From: an uncultured Clostridia bacterium
Lineage (GTDB): Bacteria; Bacillota; Clostridia; Lachnospirales; Cellulosilyticaceae
NCBI GenBank assembly: GCA_937921505.1
Contig: CAKZUB010000064.1
Location: 1 to 64,000, forward strand
Direction of reading: 5' to 3'
DNA: 64,000 nucleotides
Made by a program: the position numbers and the translations under genes. The notes under the pieces are model-generated. The model ran no database searches and had not been told where the DNA came from. It saw only the letters and a list, made by a program, of their open reading frames with translations. Below are positions 25,489 to 34,818 of the stretch, in pieces. Every line of letters begins with the position of its first letter. The stretch's first letter is position 1.

Positions 25489-27501
25489 TCACTCCTTATT
25501 ATCCGTTAATAAATAGTTATCTACTTGGCTACTTAATTGGCCCTCTATTTCAGCCAATTGTGTTATATCATCCATAACCTTTTTTAGGGCACTTAAATAT
25601 GTAATTTTCTCATCATTTCTTACTGAAACAGTCTTGGACCATATACCTAGTTTATATGTGTCCAAAAAGAAGATATTCTTTACTTCTTCTTTTATTTTTT
25701 CATACCAAAAATCTGTCAAGTACTTATTATTCCTAATATAATAACTTTGTACTGCTTCTCTCAAGCTATTAACTTTTTTAGTTTCTTGTAGCCGCAAAGA
25801 GACTTTTTCCATTAATATATTACATTGTAGTATAGAAATTCTTTGTAATAATTTTTTTAAAGTTTCCACTCGATCATTATGAAAATCCCCAGTTAGCTTC
25901 CATATATCTGCATTATCTCTTTTTCGATAACCACCATTTTTAGCTACTGTTGCAATAGTAATGGCATTAATTCTATATATTTCTCTCAGTAATTTATCTA
26001 AGTATCCACGTAAATAGTCTTGTTGTACACTGTTTAGTCCCTCACTTTTCAAAACATGTTCGAAATTATTTAAATTCTGTGCAATAACAGTCTGGTCAGA
26101 AATACCTAATTTACCATTAACACATTGATGAATAAGTTCTTGATAATGCTTCATATATTCTGCAATTATGGAACATCTAGCATTATATACATCATTTATG
26201 TATTGATAAATGCTCTCAATATTTATATTTCTTTTTTCAATGTCCTTAATTTCAAAAGAGTCCTCATCTTTCTTCATTCCTTCAAGAGGAGTATATATTT
26301 TAAAATTATATATATCTGCGTCTACGTTATTAGCACAACCTTTTAATCTATTAAAATTCTTACTAATCTCATCTTTAACACTCTTTTCTACTTCTTCTTC
26401 AAAACAAAAAGGTTTTACATCTTGCTTAAATTTAGCTATTTTTTTATCTTCAACATCTTTTACTGTGTTATGTCCTTTAGCCTTACTTTTTGAACTGGTG
26501 TTGTAGGCATTAATTAATAAGATAAATGAAATTAATTCATCTGCGGTTGTTCCTAAAATTTGAAGTTTACTGTTATAAAATTCTTTGACAAACCCATCTA
26601 AATTAGTATATTCATTGATGTAAATTATTAGGTTTTCCTTATCATTTATTAGTTCTTTTAAATCATCTCTACTACTAATTTTTTCGTTAGAACTTATTCC
26701 CCTTGTATCAACAATTTTTTTAATGAATGGAGGAATATTTATAATAGTTCTAGATATATTTATTACTAATTTATCTGGAATAAGAAAGTTGTCTGTTAAG
26801 CCATAATTCAAATTATAAATATTTTCTCCTATCTCTTTTAATATGCTATTTTTTTCATCTGCAACAATTAGAATATTTTTTTCCATATCATCATTTATAT
26901 TAATTTCAAGCATGTCCTTTAGATAATCAATACATGCTTTAATAGCATTTTCTTCTTCTAGTGTATCACCCACATTACTGTTTAAAATGGTATGGATATG
27001 CTCAACATCCTTTGTATCCAAGTTAGTTTCTATAATAGCAATATGTTCTTCAGAAATATTACCACTAGTGTCATTATTTACTATCTTGGATCTGCAATAA
27101 TTCTCTAATATTTCTAATGTTGCATCTATATTAGTAGGTATAACTGTAATGAAGTTTTGTGTTGCATCGTCTAAAACATTTATTTCTATGGAACAACAAG
27201 TAGTATGCCCTCCTGCATCTGATGGCATAACTTGCTTTAAATTTCCATCTTCATCAGTATAATAAATATTTAATATACTAGAAATACAAGTCGTCTTTCC
27301 TTTTCCACTTTTTCCCATGAAAACTAAATTAAATTTTTTAATCATTAAAGTATTTGTCATTTTTGTTAAACTATTTTTAAATTCTTCTAATTGAAAAATA
27401 TCAATTATATTTATAGATTTTTGATTATCATTCAAATATTTTTCTAATGTTTCTAATGTTTTTTTGCTAGATTCAATTATATCATTACATACTTTATCCA
27501 T
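25489..27501 (-). CDS. Large GTPase-like P-loop protein (dynamin-like layout)
   Basis: About 670 residues from the ATG at 27501, which follows GAGGTG by 6 bases; a frame opening 12 codons earlier lacks such a site. It has G1 motif GKSGKGKT at 63-70, a GGHTT stretch at 97-101 that could be switch I, and G3 motif DTRG at 265-268. No clear NKxD (G4) is visible. Helical segments fill the C-terminal half. The large helical tail after a GTPase head recalls dynamin-like or other defence GTPases, but assignment beyond a P-loop GTPase is inference. It is upstream of the Druantia-like operon, separated by repeat D, and is its own module. Base composition is very AT-rich, like the rest of the island. 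Confidence 0.65.
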   Translation of the reverse strand: MDKVCNDIIESSKKTLETLEKYLNDNQKSINIIDIFQLEEFKNSLTKMTNTLMIKKFNLVFMGKSGKGKTTCISSILNIYYTDEDGNLKQVMPSDAGGHTTCCSIEINVLDDATQNFITVIPTNIDATLEILENYCRSKIVNNDTSGNISEEHIAIIETNLDTKDVEHIHTILNSNVGDTLEEENAIKACIDYLKDMLEININDDMEKNILIVADEKNSILKEIGENIYNLNYGLTDNFLIPDKLVINISRTIINIPPFIKKIVDTRGISSNEKISSRDDLKELINDKENLIIYINEYTNLDGFVKEFYNSKLQILGTTADELISFILLINAYNTSSKSKAKGHNTVKDVEDKKIAKFKQDVKPFCFEEEVEKSVKDEISKNFNRLKGCANNVDADIYNFKIYTPLEGMKKDEDSFEIKDIEKRNINIESIYQYINDVYNARCSIIAEYMKHYQELIHQCVNGKLGISDQTVIAQNLNNFEHVLKSEGLNSVQQDYLRGYLDKLLREIYRINAITIATVAKNGGYRKRDNADIWKLTGDFHNDRVETLKKLLQRISILQCNILMEKVSLRLQETKKVNSLREAVQSYYIRNNKYLTDFWYEKIKEEVKNIFFLDTYKLGIWSKTVSVRNDEKITYLSALKKVMDDITQLAEIEGQLSSQVDNYLLTDNKE

Positions 27502-27672
27502 GTCGTTCACCTCTTTATTTATTTTTATTAAAAACACTTTCTTATTAGACTATCCAACCACATATAACCAAACATTATCTTTGGCACTATCTATGGACTT
27601 CTTATCCCTTTAGATCTTATTTTACAACAAGTATCATGAATAGTACACAATTTTCTACATATTTATACTATT

Positions 27673-27816
27673 TTAAACTTCATTGTTATAAATCTGTTTA
27701 TGACATAAAAGATAGGCAAGCTTAGGCTTTATGCCATGTTCCTCACAGAATGCTTTTCGCTTTTGCATTCCTAGTTAGATAGTTTCTCAAGTTTTAGGAT
27801 CTATATTAAAATTCAG
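27673..27816 (-). pseudogene. Degraded gene fragment with internal stops
   Basis: The minus strand keeps one frame with protein-like content but two internal stops (TGA and TAA): NIDPKT, then ETI, then LGMQKRKAFCEEHG and KPKLAYLLCHKQ to a final TAA at 27673. From the internal ATG only 31 residues could be made. The two stops could replace tryptophan-type codons of an original gene. The family is not recognisable. It marks the outer edge of the island. The remainder of the 514-base gap 27502-28015 holds only the hairpins listed next. Confidence 0.35.
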
Positions 27817-27846
27817 AGAATACTTGTTGCATAAAAAAGCATAAAA

Positions 27847-27880
27847 ATATCTCCAACCTGCATATCATGGTTGGAGATAT
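27847..27880 (-). terminator. Intrinsic terminator of the marR-nmrA transcript
   Basis: A perfect 12-pair stem (ATATCTCCAACC with GGTTGGAGATAT) has a 10-base loop and on the minus strand is followed by TTTTTATGC and more T. It lies downstream of the NmrA-family gene. Confidence 0.75.
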
Positions 27881-27907
27881 AAAAGCTTTATATTTTTCAG
27901 AAATATA

Positions 27908-27989
27908 GCAGGGTGCTGAGAGAGAAATTTTCAACTTGACTTGGAGCCGCAGCGACGGAAAGAGGAAAAATTCTCTCTCAGCATCCTGC
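27908..27989. other. Long imperfect hairpin (24-pair stem)
   Basis: GCAGGGTGCTGAGAGAGAAA and four further bases (27908-27931) pair with 27966-27989 over 24 positions with two or three mismatches. The 34-base loop is GC-rich (GGAGCCGCAGCGACGG), quite unlike the AT-rich surroundings. It lies between the nmrA-type gene stop and that gene's terminator. It may be a palindromic dispersed repeat or a structured 3' UTR; only one copy is in the window. Confidence 0.5.
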
Positions 27990-28015
27990 GGAACTCAAAA
28001 AAGTCATTGCATTTC

Positions 28016-28873
28016 CTATTTATTAAACATACTTATATTATTCCTAGCAAACTCTCTAAAAGTACGGGGTTGTTTACCCGTTAACTTTTCAAATTCATTG
28101 GTTACAGCTTTGGCTGTTCCCATACGTGTCATCCAGTAAAGCATAACTGTGACATTAACATAACCTTTATCAAGATTACGCTTGTTAATATAGTAATGTC
28201 TATATTTTAGGTAAGAAGGTTTTGCATAAGTAATTTTTCTACCTGTTACATCACTTAGAATACCTGCTACTTGATTATAATCTAGCGCCTCTGGTCCTGT
28301 TAGCGTATGGCTTGTATTTTTATATTTTTTAGGGTTATGAAGTAGCGTTGCTACCGCTAGCCCTATATCTGCTGCATCAATAAAGCTGGTTTTACTTTTA
28401 CCTGCTGGCACAAAGATCTGATTTTGTTCCCTGATCTCAACTGAATGAATGCCTGATACATTTTGCATAAAAAAGCCTGGTCTTACGTGTGCATATGAAA
28501 TACCTGTCTCCTCAATAAATCTTTCGAGCTTATAATGTGGAGGAATAGGATTTTTTTCAATTCCCATAAGTGAGAGAAATGTGATAAATTGTATATTATT
28601 TTGTTTGAGGGCTTCCATAAAGGGTTTGAAATCCTCTGGTTTTGCTAGATGTGGAGGACGCATAAGAAATATACGATCTACATCTTGGAGCGCTTTGTCA
28701 AAACAAGCTGGAACCATAAAATCAAGATACACATTATGTGTAGTTCCTTTGTATTTCATATTAAGTTTGTCTACATCAATATCCGCTGCTACAACCTCTT
28801 CTCCCATTTTCAACAATTCCTCAATAACATATGTTCCTACATTTCCTAATGCGCCAGTAACCATTATTTTCAT
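28016..28873 (-). CDS. NmrA-family NAD(P)-binding oxidoreductase
   Basis: The 285-residue protein begins with the Rossmann motif VTGALGNVGTYVIEELL, followed by an acidic residue ending strand 2 (VVAADID), the atypical short-chain dehydrogenase layout of NmrA/quinone oxidoreductase 2-type proteins. It lacks the classical YxxxK active site at the expected spacing, as is normal for NmrA proteins, which bind NAD(P) as redox sensors or reductases. Its ATG overlaps the end of the marR gene by 4 bases, so they are co-translated and the repressor probably controls it. The substrate is unknown. Confidence 0.85.
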   Translation of the reverse strand: MKIMVTGALGNVGTYVIEELLKMGEEVVAADIDVDKLNMKYKGTTHNVYLDFMVPACFDKALQDVDRIFLMRPPHLAKPEDFKPFMEALKQNNIQFITFLSLMGIEKNPIPPHYKLERFIEETGISYAHVRPGFFMQNVSGIHSVEIREQNQIFVPAGKSKTSFIDAADIGLAVATLLHNPKKYKNTSHTLTGPEALDYNQVAGILSDVTGRKITYAKPSYLKYRHYYINKRNLDKGYVNVTVMLYWMTRMGTAKAVTNEFEKLTGKQPRTFREFARNNISMFNK

Positions 28874-29295
28874 TTGCTCTTCTCCTTTAAAATTTGATTT
28901 GCTTGTTCTAATAAACCTATAAGTCTTAAAAAATCTTCTTCATTCATCTGATCTTTAATAAGCTGTATTGACTTTAAATACTCATCATATGTGTTCTCTA
29001 CAAGACTTTTGCCTTCTCTTGTTATATCTAATGTATAGCTTCTCTTGTCCTCTTGTGAGGGGGTCTTTAAAAGATAGCGATTTTTAATCAAACCCTGTAT
29101 AAGTGAACTTACCGAAGGTTTTGAAATACCTAAAAACTCACTGATCATAAGCGGTGTGACAGGCATGTGAGACTTGTGTACAAATATAAGAACTCCCATC
29201 TCACTTGCTCTAATTGGAATATCGCGTTTACTGTACATATTTAATCTGCAAAACATAGCTACTTCTTGTGCTGCATGCTCTAATTTACTTTTCAT
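28870..29295 (-). CDS. MarR-family transcriptional repressor
   Basis: About 141 residues from the ATG at 29295, which follows an AGGTGAT site; an upstream in-frame ATG at 29310 lacks one. It has the MarR winged helix: helix-turn-helix MISEFLGISKPSVSSLIQGL and the wing RYLLKTPSQEDKRSYTLDITREG, flanked by dimerisation helices. It should bind a palindrome and let go in the presence of a ligand or oxidant. A perfect 15-base inverted repeat covers the promoter region and lies 9 bases upstream of the start codon, pointing to autorepression of the marR-nmrA operon. Confidence 0.9.
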   Translation of the reverse strand: MKSKLEHAAQEVAMFCRLNMYSKRDIPIRASEMGVLIFVHKSHMPVTPLMISEFLGISKPSVSSLIQGLIKNRYLLKTPSQEDKRSYTLDITREGKSLVENTYDEYLKSIQLIKDQMNEEDFLRLIGLLEQANQILKEKSK

Positions 29296-29303
29296 TTTAT
29301 CAC

Positions 29304-29338
29304 CTATCATTTAGTTAGTTTACCTAACTAAATGATAG
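29304..29338. promoter_or_regulatory. MarR operator palindrome and promoter
   Basis: Two perfect 15-base arms (CTATCATTTAGTTAG and CTAACTAAATGATAG) are separated by 5 bases. On the minus strand TTGCTT, 17 bases, TATCAT forms a plausible sigma-A promoter whose -10 box falls inside the palindrome. Occupancy by the MarR protein would block transcription of marR-nmrA. Confidence 0.7.
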
Positions 29339-29395
29339 CACTAAATTAACTATAAAGCAATCTATAAATTTAAAAAATAAAAATAAAAAAAGTCC

Positions 29396-29416
29396 CTTAA
29401 AACTTTTAGTTTTAAG
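29396..29416 (-). terminator. Terminator after methylglyoxal synthase
   Basis: The 9-pair stem CTTAAAACT/AGTTTTAAG with a 3-base loop is followed on the minus strand by GGGACTTTTTTT. It lies 20 bases past the mgsA stop. Confidence 0.6.
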
Positions 29417-29436
29417 CAACTTCTTGATATCTCTAC

Positions 29437-29934
29437 TTATTCTAGTTTTTGGTTGTCTGCATAAGCCTCTGCTCTTAGCTTAATTCTTTTTGCATAATCA
29501 ATAATTTTTCTATCATATTCCTGGTCCATAAGTGGCGATGAAATCAAAAAGTCAGCTGTTGACTGATTACTTGCCACTGGTATATCGTAAAGTGCTGCAA
29601 TACGAAGCAGTGCCTTCACATCTGGATCATGTGGCTGTGCAGCTAATGGATCCCAAAAGAAAATCATAAAATCTATATTCCCTTCAACAATTCTAGATCC
29701 TATTTGTTGATCGCCTCCGAGTGGCCCACTATTAAATGCTGTAATAGGAAGGTCTGTTTCTTGAGCTAGCAGTCTTGCAGTTGTTCCTGTGCCACATAAA
29801 AAGTGTTTTCCTAGCTTTTCTTTATTACACTTTACCCATGCTATGATATCCTTTTTTCTATTATCATGTGCTATTAATGCAATGCTTTTTTGTCTTTCCA
29901 TTTTGATGACTGTAACATCACTTGTTTCGCTCAT
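29437..29934 (-). CDS. mgsA: Methylglyoxal synthase
   Basis: The protein converts dihydroxyacetone phosphate to methylglyoxal and phosphate, a cytosolic overflow bypass of lower glycolysis. It shows the family motifs [10 protein letters not shown], the phosphate-binding CGTGTTA, the catalytic [10 protein letters not shown] region and PHDPDV. The ATG at 29934, giving MSETSDVTV and about 165 residues, follows GGGGGAT by 5 bases. A longer reading frame from 30036 would overlap the end of the upstream uvrD-type gene by 44 bases and lacks a ribosome site, so I prefer the shorter form, which also matches the usual family length. It has its own terminator downstream. Confidence 0.93.
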   Translation of the reverse strand: MSETSDVTVIKMERQKSIALIAHDNRKKDIIAWVKCNKEKLGKHFLCGTGTTARLLAQETDLPITAFNSGPLGGDQQIGSRIVEGNIDFMIFFWDPLAAQPHDPDVKALLRIAALYDIPVASNQSTADFLISSPLMDQEYDRKIIDYAKRIKLRAEAYADNQKLE

Positions 29935-29992
29935 ATTATATCCCCCTGTGAAGTGTAGACGTAGTGTGATTACACTTTTATTATAGCTTGCC

Positions 29993-32485
29993 TTAGATGT
30001 TTTGACCATATGTTTTATACTGTATATACTGCTCACCTATTTCATCAATGAAAATACTTCTCCTCGCTTCATGATGATAAGATAAAAATAAACTTTTACG
30101 TGCTCTTGTAATCCCTACATAAAACAATCTTTTTTCTTCTTGTAAACGATGATCTCTTATACTTTTGGCTAATGGAAAATTTCTATCATTGCAACCTGCA
30201 ATATACACCTCATCAAATTCTAAGCCCTTAGCTTGATGAATCGTTATAATGGGTATTCTATTTTTAAAGAGTTCACTTTGCTCTATTTCGCTATAGTGCA
30301 TGGCAGCATAGGCAAGTAAATGAATAATATTATCTTGAATAGACATTTTATCATCATAGAGCATTTTAGAAATTCTATAAAGTTCTCTTAAGCTTTCTAC
30401 TTCTTGTTGTGAGTAATACTTTTTAAAATCACATGTATTCATCATATAGCTGATACTCTCTGGAATAGTAGACTTAAGTATATAGTGACTGATATCTAGT
30501 ACTTTATGTTTATATTCACCGACATAGCTATAAAGGCTCTCTAACATTTCAAGCCTATCTTGTGCTTTTAGTTTAATTTGACTTAGTAAATGTGTTAAAA
30601 TCTCACTTGTTGCTAAAATATCTTGCATGGCATTGTGATTAGGCTTTGCCTGAGTTTTTAAATAACTTGCAAGCGTTTCTAGTTTATGATTACTCATATT
30701 CGGATAAACTTTATAAGCTAAATCTAGTGTGTCATAAATAGCAAGAGGTTGGATCATTTTTAACTGGTAGCGATTTAACATACTCTTTATAATTTGTAAG
30801 TCATAATTGATATTATGTCCGACAATAACACTTCTTTCAATAAATACCAACAGCTGATTTAACGCATCTATAGGTGCGATGCCTTTTTCTTGAAGCACTT
30901 TATCATCAAATCCATGTATAAAGAAAGAGTCCCCTACTGACTTTGTAGGTTTCACTAAAATATCTAATGTATCCTTTACGCCGTTCTTACCATATCTTAT
31001 AGCTGCAATTTGAATAATATCATCTCGCGTAGTATCAAGACCCGTAGACTCTACATCTAAGACAACAATTTGATGATGCATGTAGGCCGTATATAGACTC
31101 GCATAAGGATCTTGTGACTCTGCACTAAACCAATCACACAAATACATATAATTATCCTGAGTACGACTTAAACGTCCAAGCAGCCAACTCTCCATATTTA
31201 AATAGGGATGATGACATACTTTAAGAAGTGCATGTCCATTTCTTGCATTAATGCTATAATCAAAAAAGGCTAGGATATCTTTTACTTCTCTTCTTCTGAA
31301 AAATTTTGTATCTTCTATCACTGTGCAAGGAATCTGCTCTTTTTGAAAGACTTCTGATATAGCCTTTGCATAGTCGTTAGTTCTAGTCAGTACTGCAACA
31401 CTTCGTGTTATTTGCCCCCCGGACTTAATGGACTGTGCAATAAGATTGATTTCATCTGCTTTAGTAGGCGCTTGTATAATATAAATCTTATCTCCTACTG
31501 TTTGTGATGTAGGTGAACATTGTATAGGGTATAGTTGACTGTTTTTAATATAGTCATTTGCAGCATCTAGAAGTAGTTTAGTTGATCTATAATTAATAGA
31601 TAATGTCATAGATCTTGGCGCGAAGTCTTGTTTAAAGTTGCTGATCATGCCCTTAGGATTTGAACCTCTCCATTCATAAATGGTTTGATTAAAATCTCCA
31701 AACAAACTTAAGTTATTATTTTCTGCAAGTATTTTAATAATATCATATTCTCTTGTACTGGTATCTTGCATTTCATCGACTTGAATATACTTATATTTTT
31801 TATGCCATTTTTCTTTTATAGTGTCTTGCTCTAACAAATATTTAGCTTCAACAATGAGATCCATAAAGTCTATACAGTTATTCTCTTTTAAATAGTGCTG
31901 GTACGCTCTAATGAGTACAAGTCCATGCCTCATGACAAAACTTCTTTTAACTTTTTTATGACCCTCTTCTTGTTTGAAATAATCTTCTATAACTCTTTTG
32001 TAATTATACCGCTCTTCGCTATTAAAACTTAAGCTATGCCGTTTGATAGTCTCAATAAAAGTACGCAGTTCTGGATAGTAAAGGCGTTCATCATTAAAAC
32101 CTTGTTTTTCAATAATTTTTTTAATAATACTATCACTATCTGTTTCATCAATAATCGTACAAGGAAATGAAAAGTGAGAAGCTTGTTTTTCGGAACTAAT
32201 CAAGGTATAGCAAAAGGCATGAAATGTTTTTATCGTAATATCACAAGCGTCCTGTGGCAGATACAATGTGATACGTTCTTTCATTTCTTTTGCGGCTTTA
32301 TTGGTAAAGGTAAGACATAAAAGCTGCTGTGGTAATAGTTTATTCTTGATTAAATAAGCGCTACGCATAGCAATCACCTTTGTTTTACCTGTTCCGGCTG
32401 GCGCTAATACCAGTATGTTTCCCTGAATAGTCCTGACCACTTCCCTTTGCGCCTCATTTAAACTTTTATAATCTTTTTCAAACAA
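29993..32485 (-). CDS. UvrD/PcrA-type helicase with inserted DnaQ exonuclease domain
   Basis: The 830-residue protein starts as a superfamily 1 helicase: Walker A APAGTGKT at 28-35, VDEMQDT at 236-242 and NYRST at 298-302. At about 472-640 a DnaQ/DEDD exonuclease interrupts it, with [11 protein letters not shown] (acidic D477, E479), GHNINYD and HNAMQD. The helicase then resumes ([18 protein letters not shown] and the motif VI arginine segment [11 protein letters not shown]). It should unwind DNA 3'-5' and trim 3' ends, in repair or replication-restart. Similar fusions occur in Clostridia, but the intervening placement is unusual. It is divergently arranged with the plus-strand methyltransferase gene. 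Confidence 0.9.
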   Translation of the reverse strand: MFEKDYKSLNEAQREVVRTIQGNILVLAPAGTGKTKVIAMRSAYLIKNKLLPQQLLCLTFTNKAAKEMKERITLYLPQDACDITIKTFHAFCYTLISSEKQASHFSFPCTIIDETDSDSIIKKIIEKQGFNDERLYYPELRTFIETIKRHSLSFNSEERYNYKRVIEDYFKQEEGHKKVKRSFVMRHGLVLIRAYQHYLKENNCIDFMDLIVEAKYLLEQDTIKEKWHKKYKYIQVDEMQDTSTREYDIIKILAENNNLSLFGDFNQTIYEWRGSNPKGMISNFKQDFAPRSMTLSINYRSTKLLLDAANDYIKNSQLYPIQCSPTSQTVGDKIYIIQAPTKADEINLIAQSIKSGGQITRSVAVLTRTNDYAKAISEVFQKEQIPCTVIEDTKFFRRREVKDILAFFDYSINARNGHALLKVCHHPYLNMESWLLGRLSRTQDNYMYLCDWFSAESQDPYASLYTAYMHHQIVVLDVESTGLDTTRDDIIQIAAIRYGKNGVKDTLDILVKPTKSVGDSFFIHGFDDKVLQEKGIAPIDALNQLLVFIERSVIVGHNINYDLQIIKSMLNRYQLKMIQPLAIYDTLDLAYKVYPNMSNHKLETLASYLKTQAKPNHNAMQDILATSEILTHLLSQIKLKAQDRLEMLESLYSYVGEYKHKVLDISHYILKSTIPESISYMMNTCDFKKYYSQQEVESLRELYRISKMLYDDKMSIQDNIIHLLAYAAMHYSEIEQSELFKNRIPIITIHQAKGLEFDEVYIAGCNDRNFPLAKSIRDHRLQEEKRLFYVGITRARKSLFLSYHHEARRSIFIDEIGEQYIQYKTYGQNI

Positions 32486-32587
32486 CTATCTCACCTCGAT
32501 TCAACTTGATTATAACATACATTATATTGCATACCTTATTTTTTCATAGTATGATTAGAGTAAAATTTATAATACTGGAGAATTGCT

Positions 32588-33760
32588 ATGAATAACTTTA
32601 TTAATTTAATCAGTGATGCACTCTCTGATGGCACTTTTATTAACGCTGTCTTTAGTAACCCTAGAAAATCTGATGACTTTAAAAAAATAACCGCTGCCCC
32701 TATTACTATGAATCATTCATTATATATCCAATTTACTCGGTTTAAGGATAACAAGGCATTTCATGAAAATGTTCAAGTCCACGAAGCAAGTGATTTTATA
32801 CTGAGTCACTGTGCAGGTTTTAAGCAGATACAATGTTTTACTGCTCTTCATGACTATCATATACTTGTTAATAAAAAAGGCAAAGCTACGATTCAAGCTA
32901 AACCACCGAGTAAGAAGTCTCCTGTATCTATTTCTCATAATAGAAAAAAAAGTTATATCTTAGATACGCCTACATCTGCTCCTTTTTTAAAAGCATTAGA
33001 TATTATGGATGCAAATGGCCAAATTAAGCCTTCTAAATATGATAAATATAAGCAAATTAATCGTTACCTTGAAATCGTTTCAGATACACTTGAAGTACTT
33101 CCGACTAGTTCTCTACGCATTGTAGACTTTGGCTGTGGTAAGTCTTATTTAACTTTTGCCCTTTATCATTATTTAAATACCATCCTTGGCCGTAAAGCTG
33201 TTGTCATCGGTCTTGATTTAAAAGAAGATGTTATTGCTTTTTGCAATGATCTTTCAAAAAAACTTGGATTTAATGATCTTAATTTTCAAGTAGGTGATAT
33301 CGGTCACTATACAACTGATCAGCAAATTGATATGGTTGTTTCACTGCATGCTTGCAATACAGCTACTGACAGTGCACTTTTAAAAGCGATCTCATGGCAG
33401 TCAAAAGTTATTTTAGCTGTTCCTTGTTGTCATCATGAAGCTTATATGCAAATTCACAATGAAACTTTAGATACCGTTTTAAAATACGGACTGTTAAAAG
33501 AAAGAATGGCAGCACTTATAACTGATGGTATGCGCGCTAATATGCTAGAAACTGTAGGCTATAAAGTAAATGTCGTAGAATTTATTGATATGGTGCATAC
33601 ACCTAAGAATATCTTGCTAAGAGCCGTTTTAAAATCATCTGTTAACTTTGATCAGACAAGCTATAAAAAGTATGAGGAACTCTGTCATATGCTAAATCTT
33701 GATTTAAGCTTAGCTAAGTTATTAAAAGAGGACCCTCTTTATGCAGATTATTTACGATAA
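32588..33760 (+). CDS. SAM-dependent methyltransferase (Methyltransf_32-like)
   Basis: The 390-residue protein has a C-terminal Rossmann methyltransferase domain with AdoMet motif VDFGCGKSYLTF at 179-190, the acidic VVIGLDLKED and the post-I motif FQVGDIG; the later LHACNTATD and VPCCHHE stretch is typical of the TRM13-like/Methyltransf_32 group, which probably acts on RNA. The N-terminal 130 residues are specific to bacterial members. The ATG follows a GGAG site (TACTGGAGAATTGCT). Its end overlaps the YprB-type gene by 20 bases, so the two are co-translated. The substrate is not known. Confidence 0.85.
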   Translation: MNNFINLISDALSDGTFINAVFSNPRKSDDFKKITAAPITMNHSLYIQFTRFKDNKAFHENVQVHEASDFILSHCAGFKQIQCFTALHDYHILVNKKGKATIQAKPPSKKSPVSISHNRKKSYILDTPTSAPFLKALDIMDANGQIKPSKYDKYKQINRYLEIVSDTLEVLPTSSLRIVDFGCGKSYLTFALYHYLNTILGRKAVVIGLDLKEDVIAFCNDLSKKLGFNDLNFQVGDIGHYTTDQQIDMVVSLHACNTATDSALLKAISWQSKVILAVPCCHHEAYMQIHNETLDTVLKYGLLKERMAALITDGMRANMLETVGYKVNVVEFIDMVHTPKNILLRAVLKSSVNFDQTSYKKYEELCHMLNLDLSLAKLLKEDPLYADYLR

Positions 33761-34775
33761 GCTAAGCTGCTCATTTACGAGATTACCAGATACTCATTTT
33801 TTATTAGATATAGAAACAACAGGACTTTTGAAAACACGTGATTGTATTATCTGTATTGGGGTTATTTATAAGAAGTCCCAGTCTATAGTAAGTAGTATTC
33901 AGTGGTTTGCCGAAGATAAACAAGATGAAGTAGCAATCCTTAAATGTTTTTTAGAATTTTGCAGCGCATATCAAAAAGTTTACACCTATAATGGCCAAGG
34001 ATTTGATATTCCTTTTATCCTTTCAAGACTTGATTATCATGCTCTTTCTACTGCTAGTTTTAAAGCTCTTCTATTTGTAGATATGAGAAAAACGCTCTCT
34101 AAACTAGGCTCAAAAAGACTTTCACTTGAGAAGCTATTAGGTTATGAGAGAGAAACCTCTATAACAGGCAAAGAATTTGTTGCTTTATATAAGCTTTTTG
34201 AAAAAACAAAGTTAATAACTTACCATACCCTCCTTTTAAACCATCATTTAGAAGAACTAGGAAGCTTACTGGCACTTTATGAATACTACTATACTATTCA
34301 TCAGATTGTAAGTTATAAATCTATAGAGGTTATAAAAAACACAGCAGCTTTGCAGATTACTTTACAAGCACCTTTTAGCTTTCATACCACCTGTTCTATG
34401 CAATTTGAAGATGTTAATTTGCACTGGCATGCAAATACTGATTTGATAGGTTTAAGCATACGGCTTTATGATGGCATATTTAAAAAATATTTAGTGCCAG
34501 CTAAAGATTATTATTTGATTAAAGAACAAAATCAACTGGTTCATAAATCTGTCGCACAATTTATTGCAAAGGATTTAAAGCAAAAAGTGAGCCAAAAAGA
34601 ATGTTTTGTGAGTAAAGTGGGTACATTTATAAGGCTCTATCAACCCATTAAGGCCCATCCTGATAAGTGGACTAACGATACTGAGAGTTTATTTATTGAA
34701 TATCAAGATGATCCTTCTTTTGCTACTCTTATCCTTAAGCAAGTCATGTATCTTCTCACCTCAAAACAAAAATAA
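33741..34775 (+). CDS. YprB-type ribonuclease H-like exonuclease
   Basis: The first 175 residues form an RNase H-like DEDD nuclease: FLLDIETTGLLKT gives the D and E of the first motif and TYNGQGFDIPFI the second. This matches the YprB family (ribonuclease H-like, PF13482). Residues 180-344 are a helical/beta region I do not recognise, longer than the B. subtilis tail by look. It overlaps the methyltransferase gene by 20 bases and is followed directly by a strong bidirectional terminator. A role in nucleic-acid processing is likely; the natural substrate is unknown. Confidence 0.82.
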   Translation: MQIIYDKLSCSFTRLPDTHFLLDIETTGLLKTRDCIICIGVIYKKSQSIVSSIQWFAEDKQDEVAILKCFLEFCSAYQKVYTYNGQGFDIPFILSRLDYHALSTASFKALLFVDMRKTLSKLGSKRLSLEKLLGYERETSITGKEFVALYKLFEKTKLITYHTLLLNHHLEELGSLLALYEYYYTIHQIVSYKSIEVIKNTAALQITLQAPFSFHTTCSMQFEDVNLHWHANTDLIGLSIRLYDGIFKKYLVPAKDYYLIKEQNQLVHKSVAQFIAKDLKQKVSQKECFVSKVGTFIRLYQPIKAHPDKWTNDTESLFIEYQDDPSFATLILKQVMYLLTSKQK

Positions 34776-34778
34776 TGA

Positions 34779-34818
34779 CCAAAAAGCAGGACTCTATCTT
34801 TTGAGTCCTGCTTTTTGG
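34779..34818. terminator. Bidirectional terminator
   Basis: A perfect 16-pair stem (CCAAAAAGCAGGACTC with its complement, 8-base loop) serves both the plus-strand yprB-type gene and the convergent cheR gene. The last codons of cheR lie inside the stem. Confidence 0.85.

Noticed and set aside
23221-28015. A possible DruA (DUF4338) gene
   Set aside because: I looked for a protein of about 400 residues here; only the zinc-finger protein, repeat D, the GTPase and a short relic are present.
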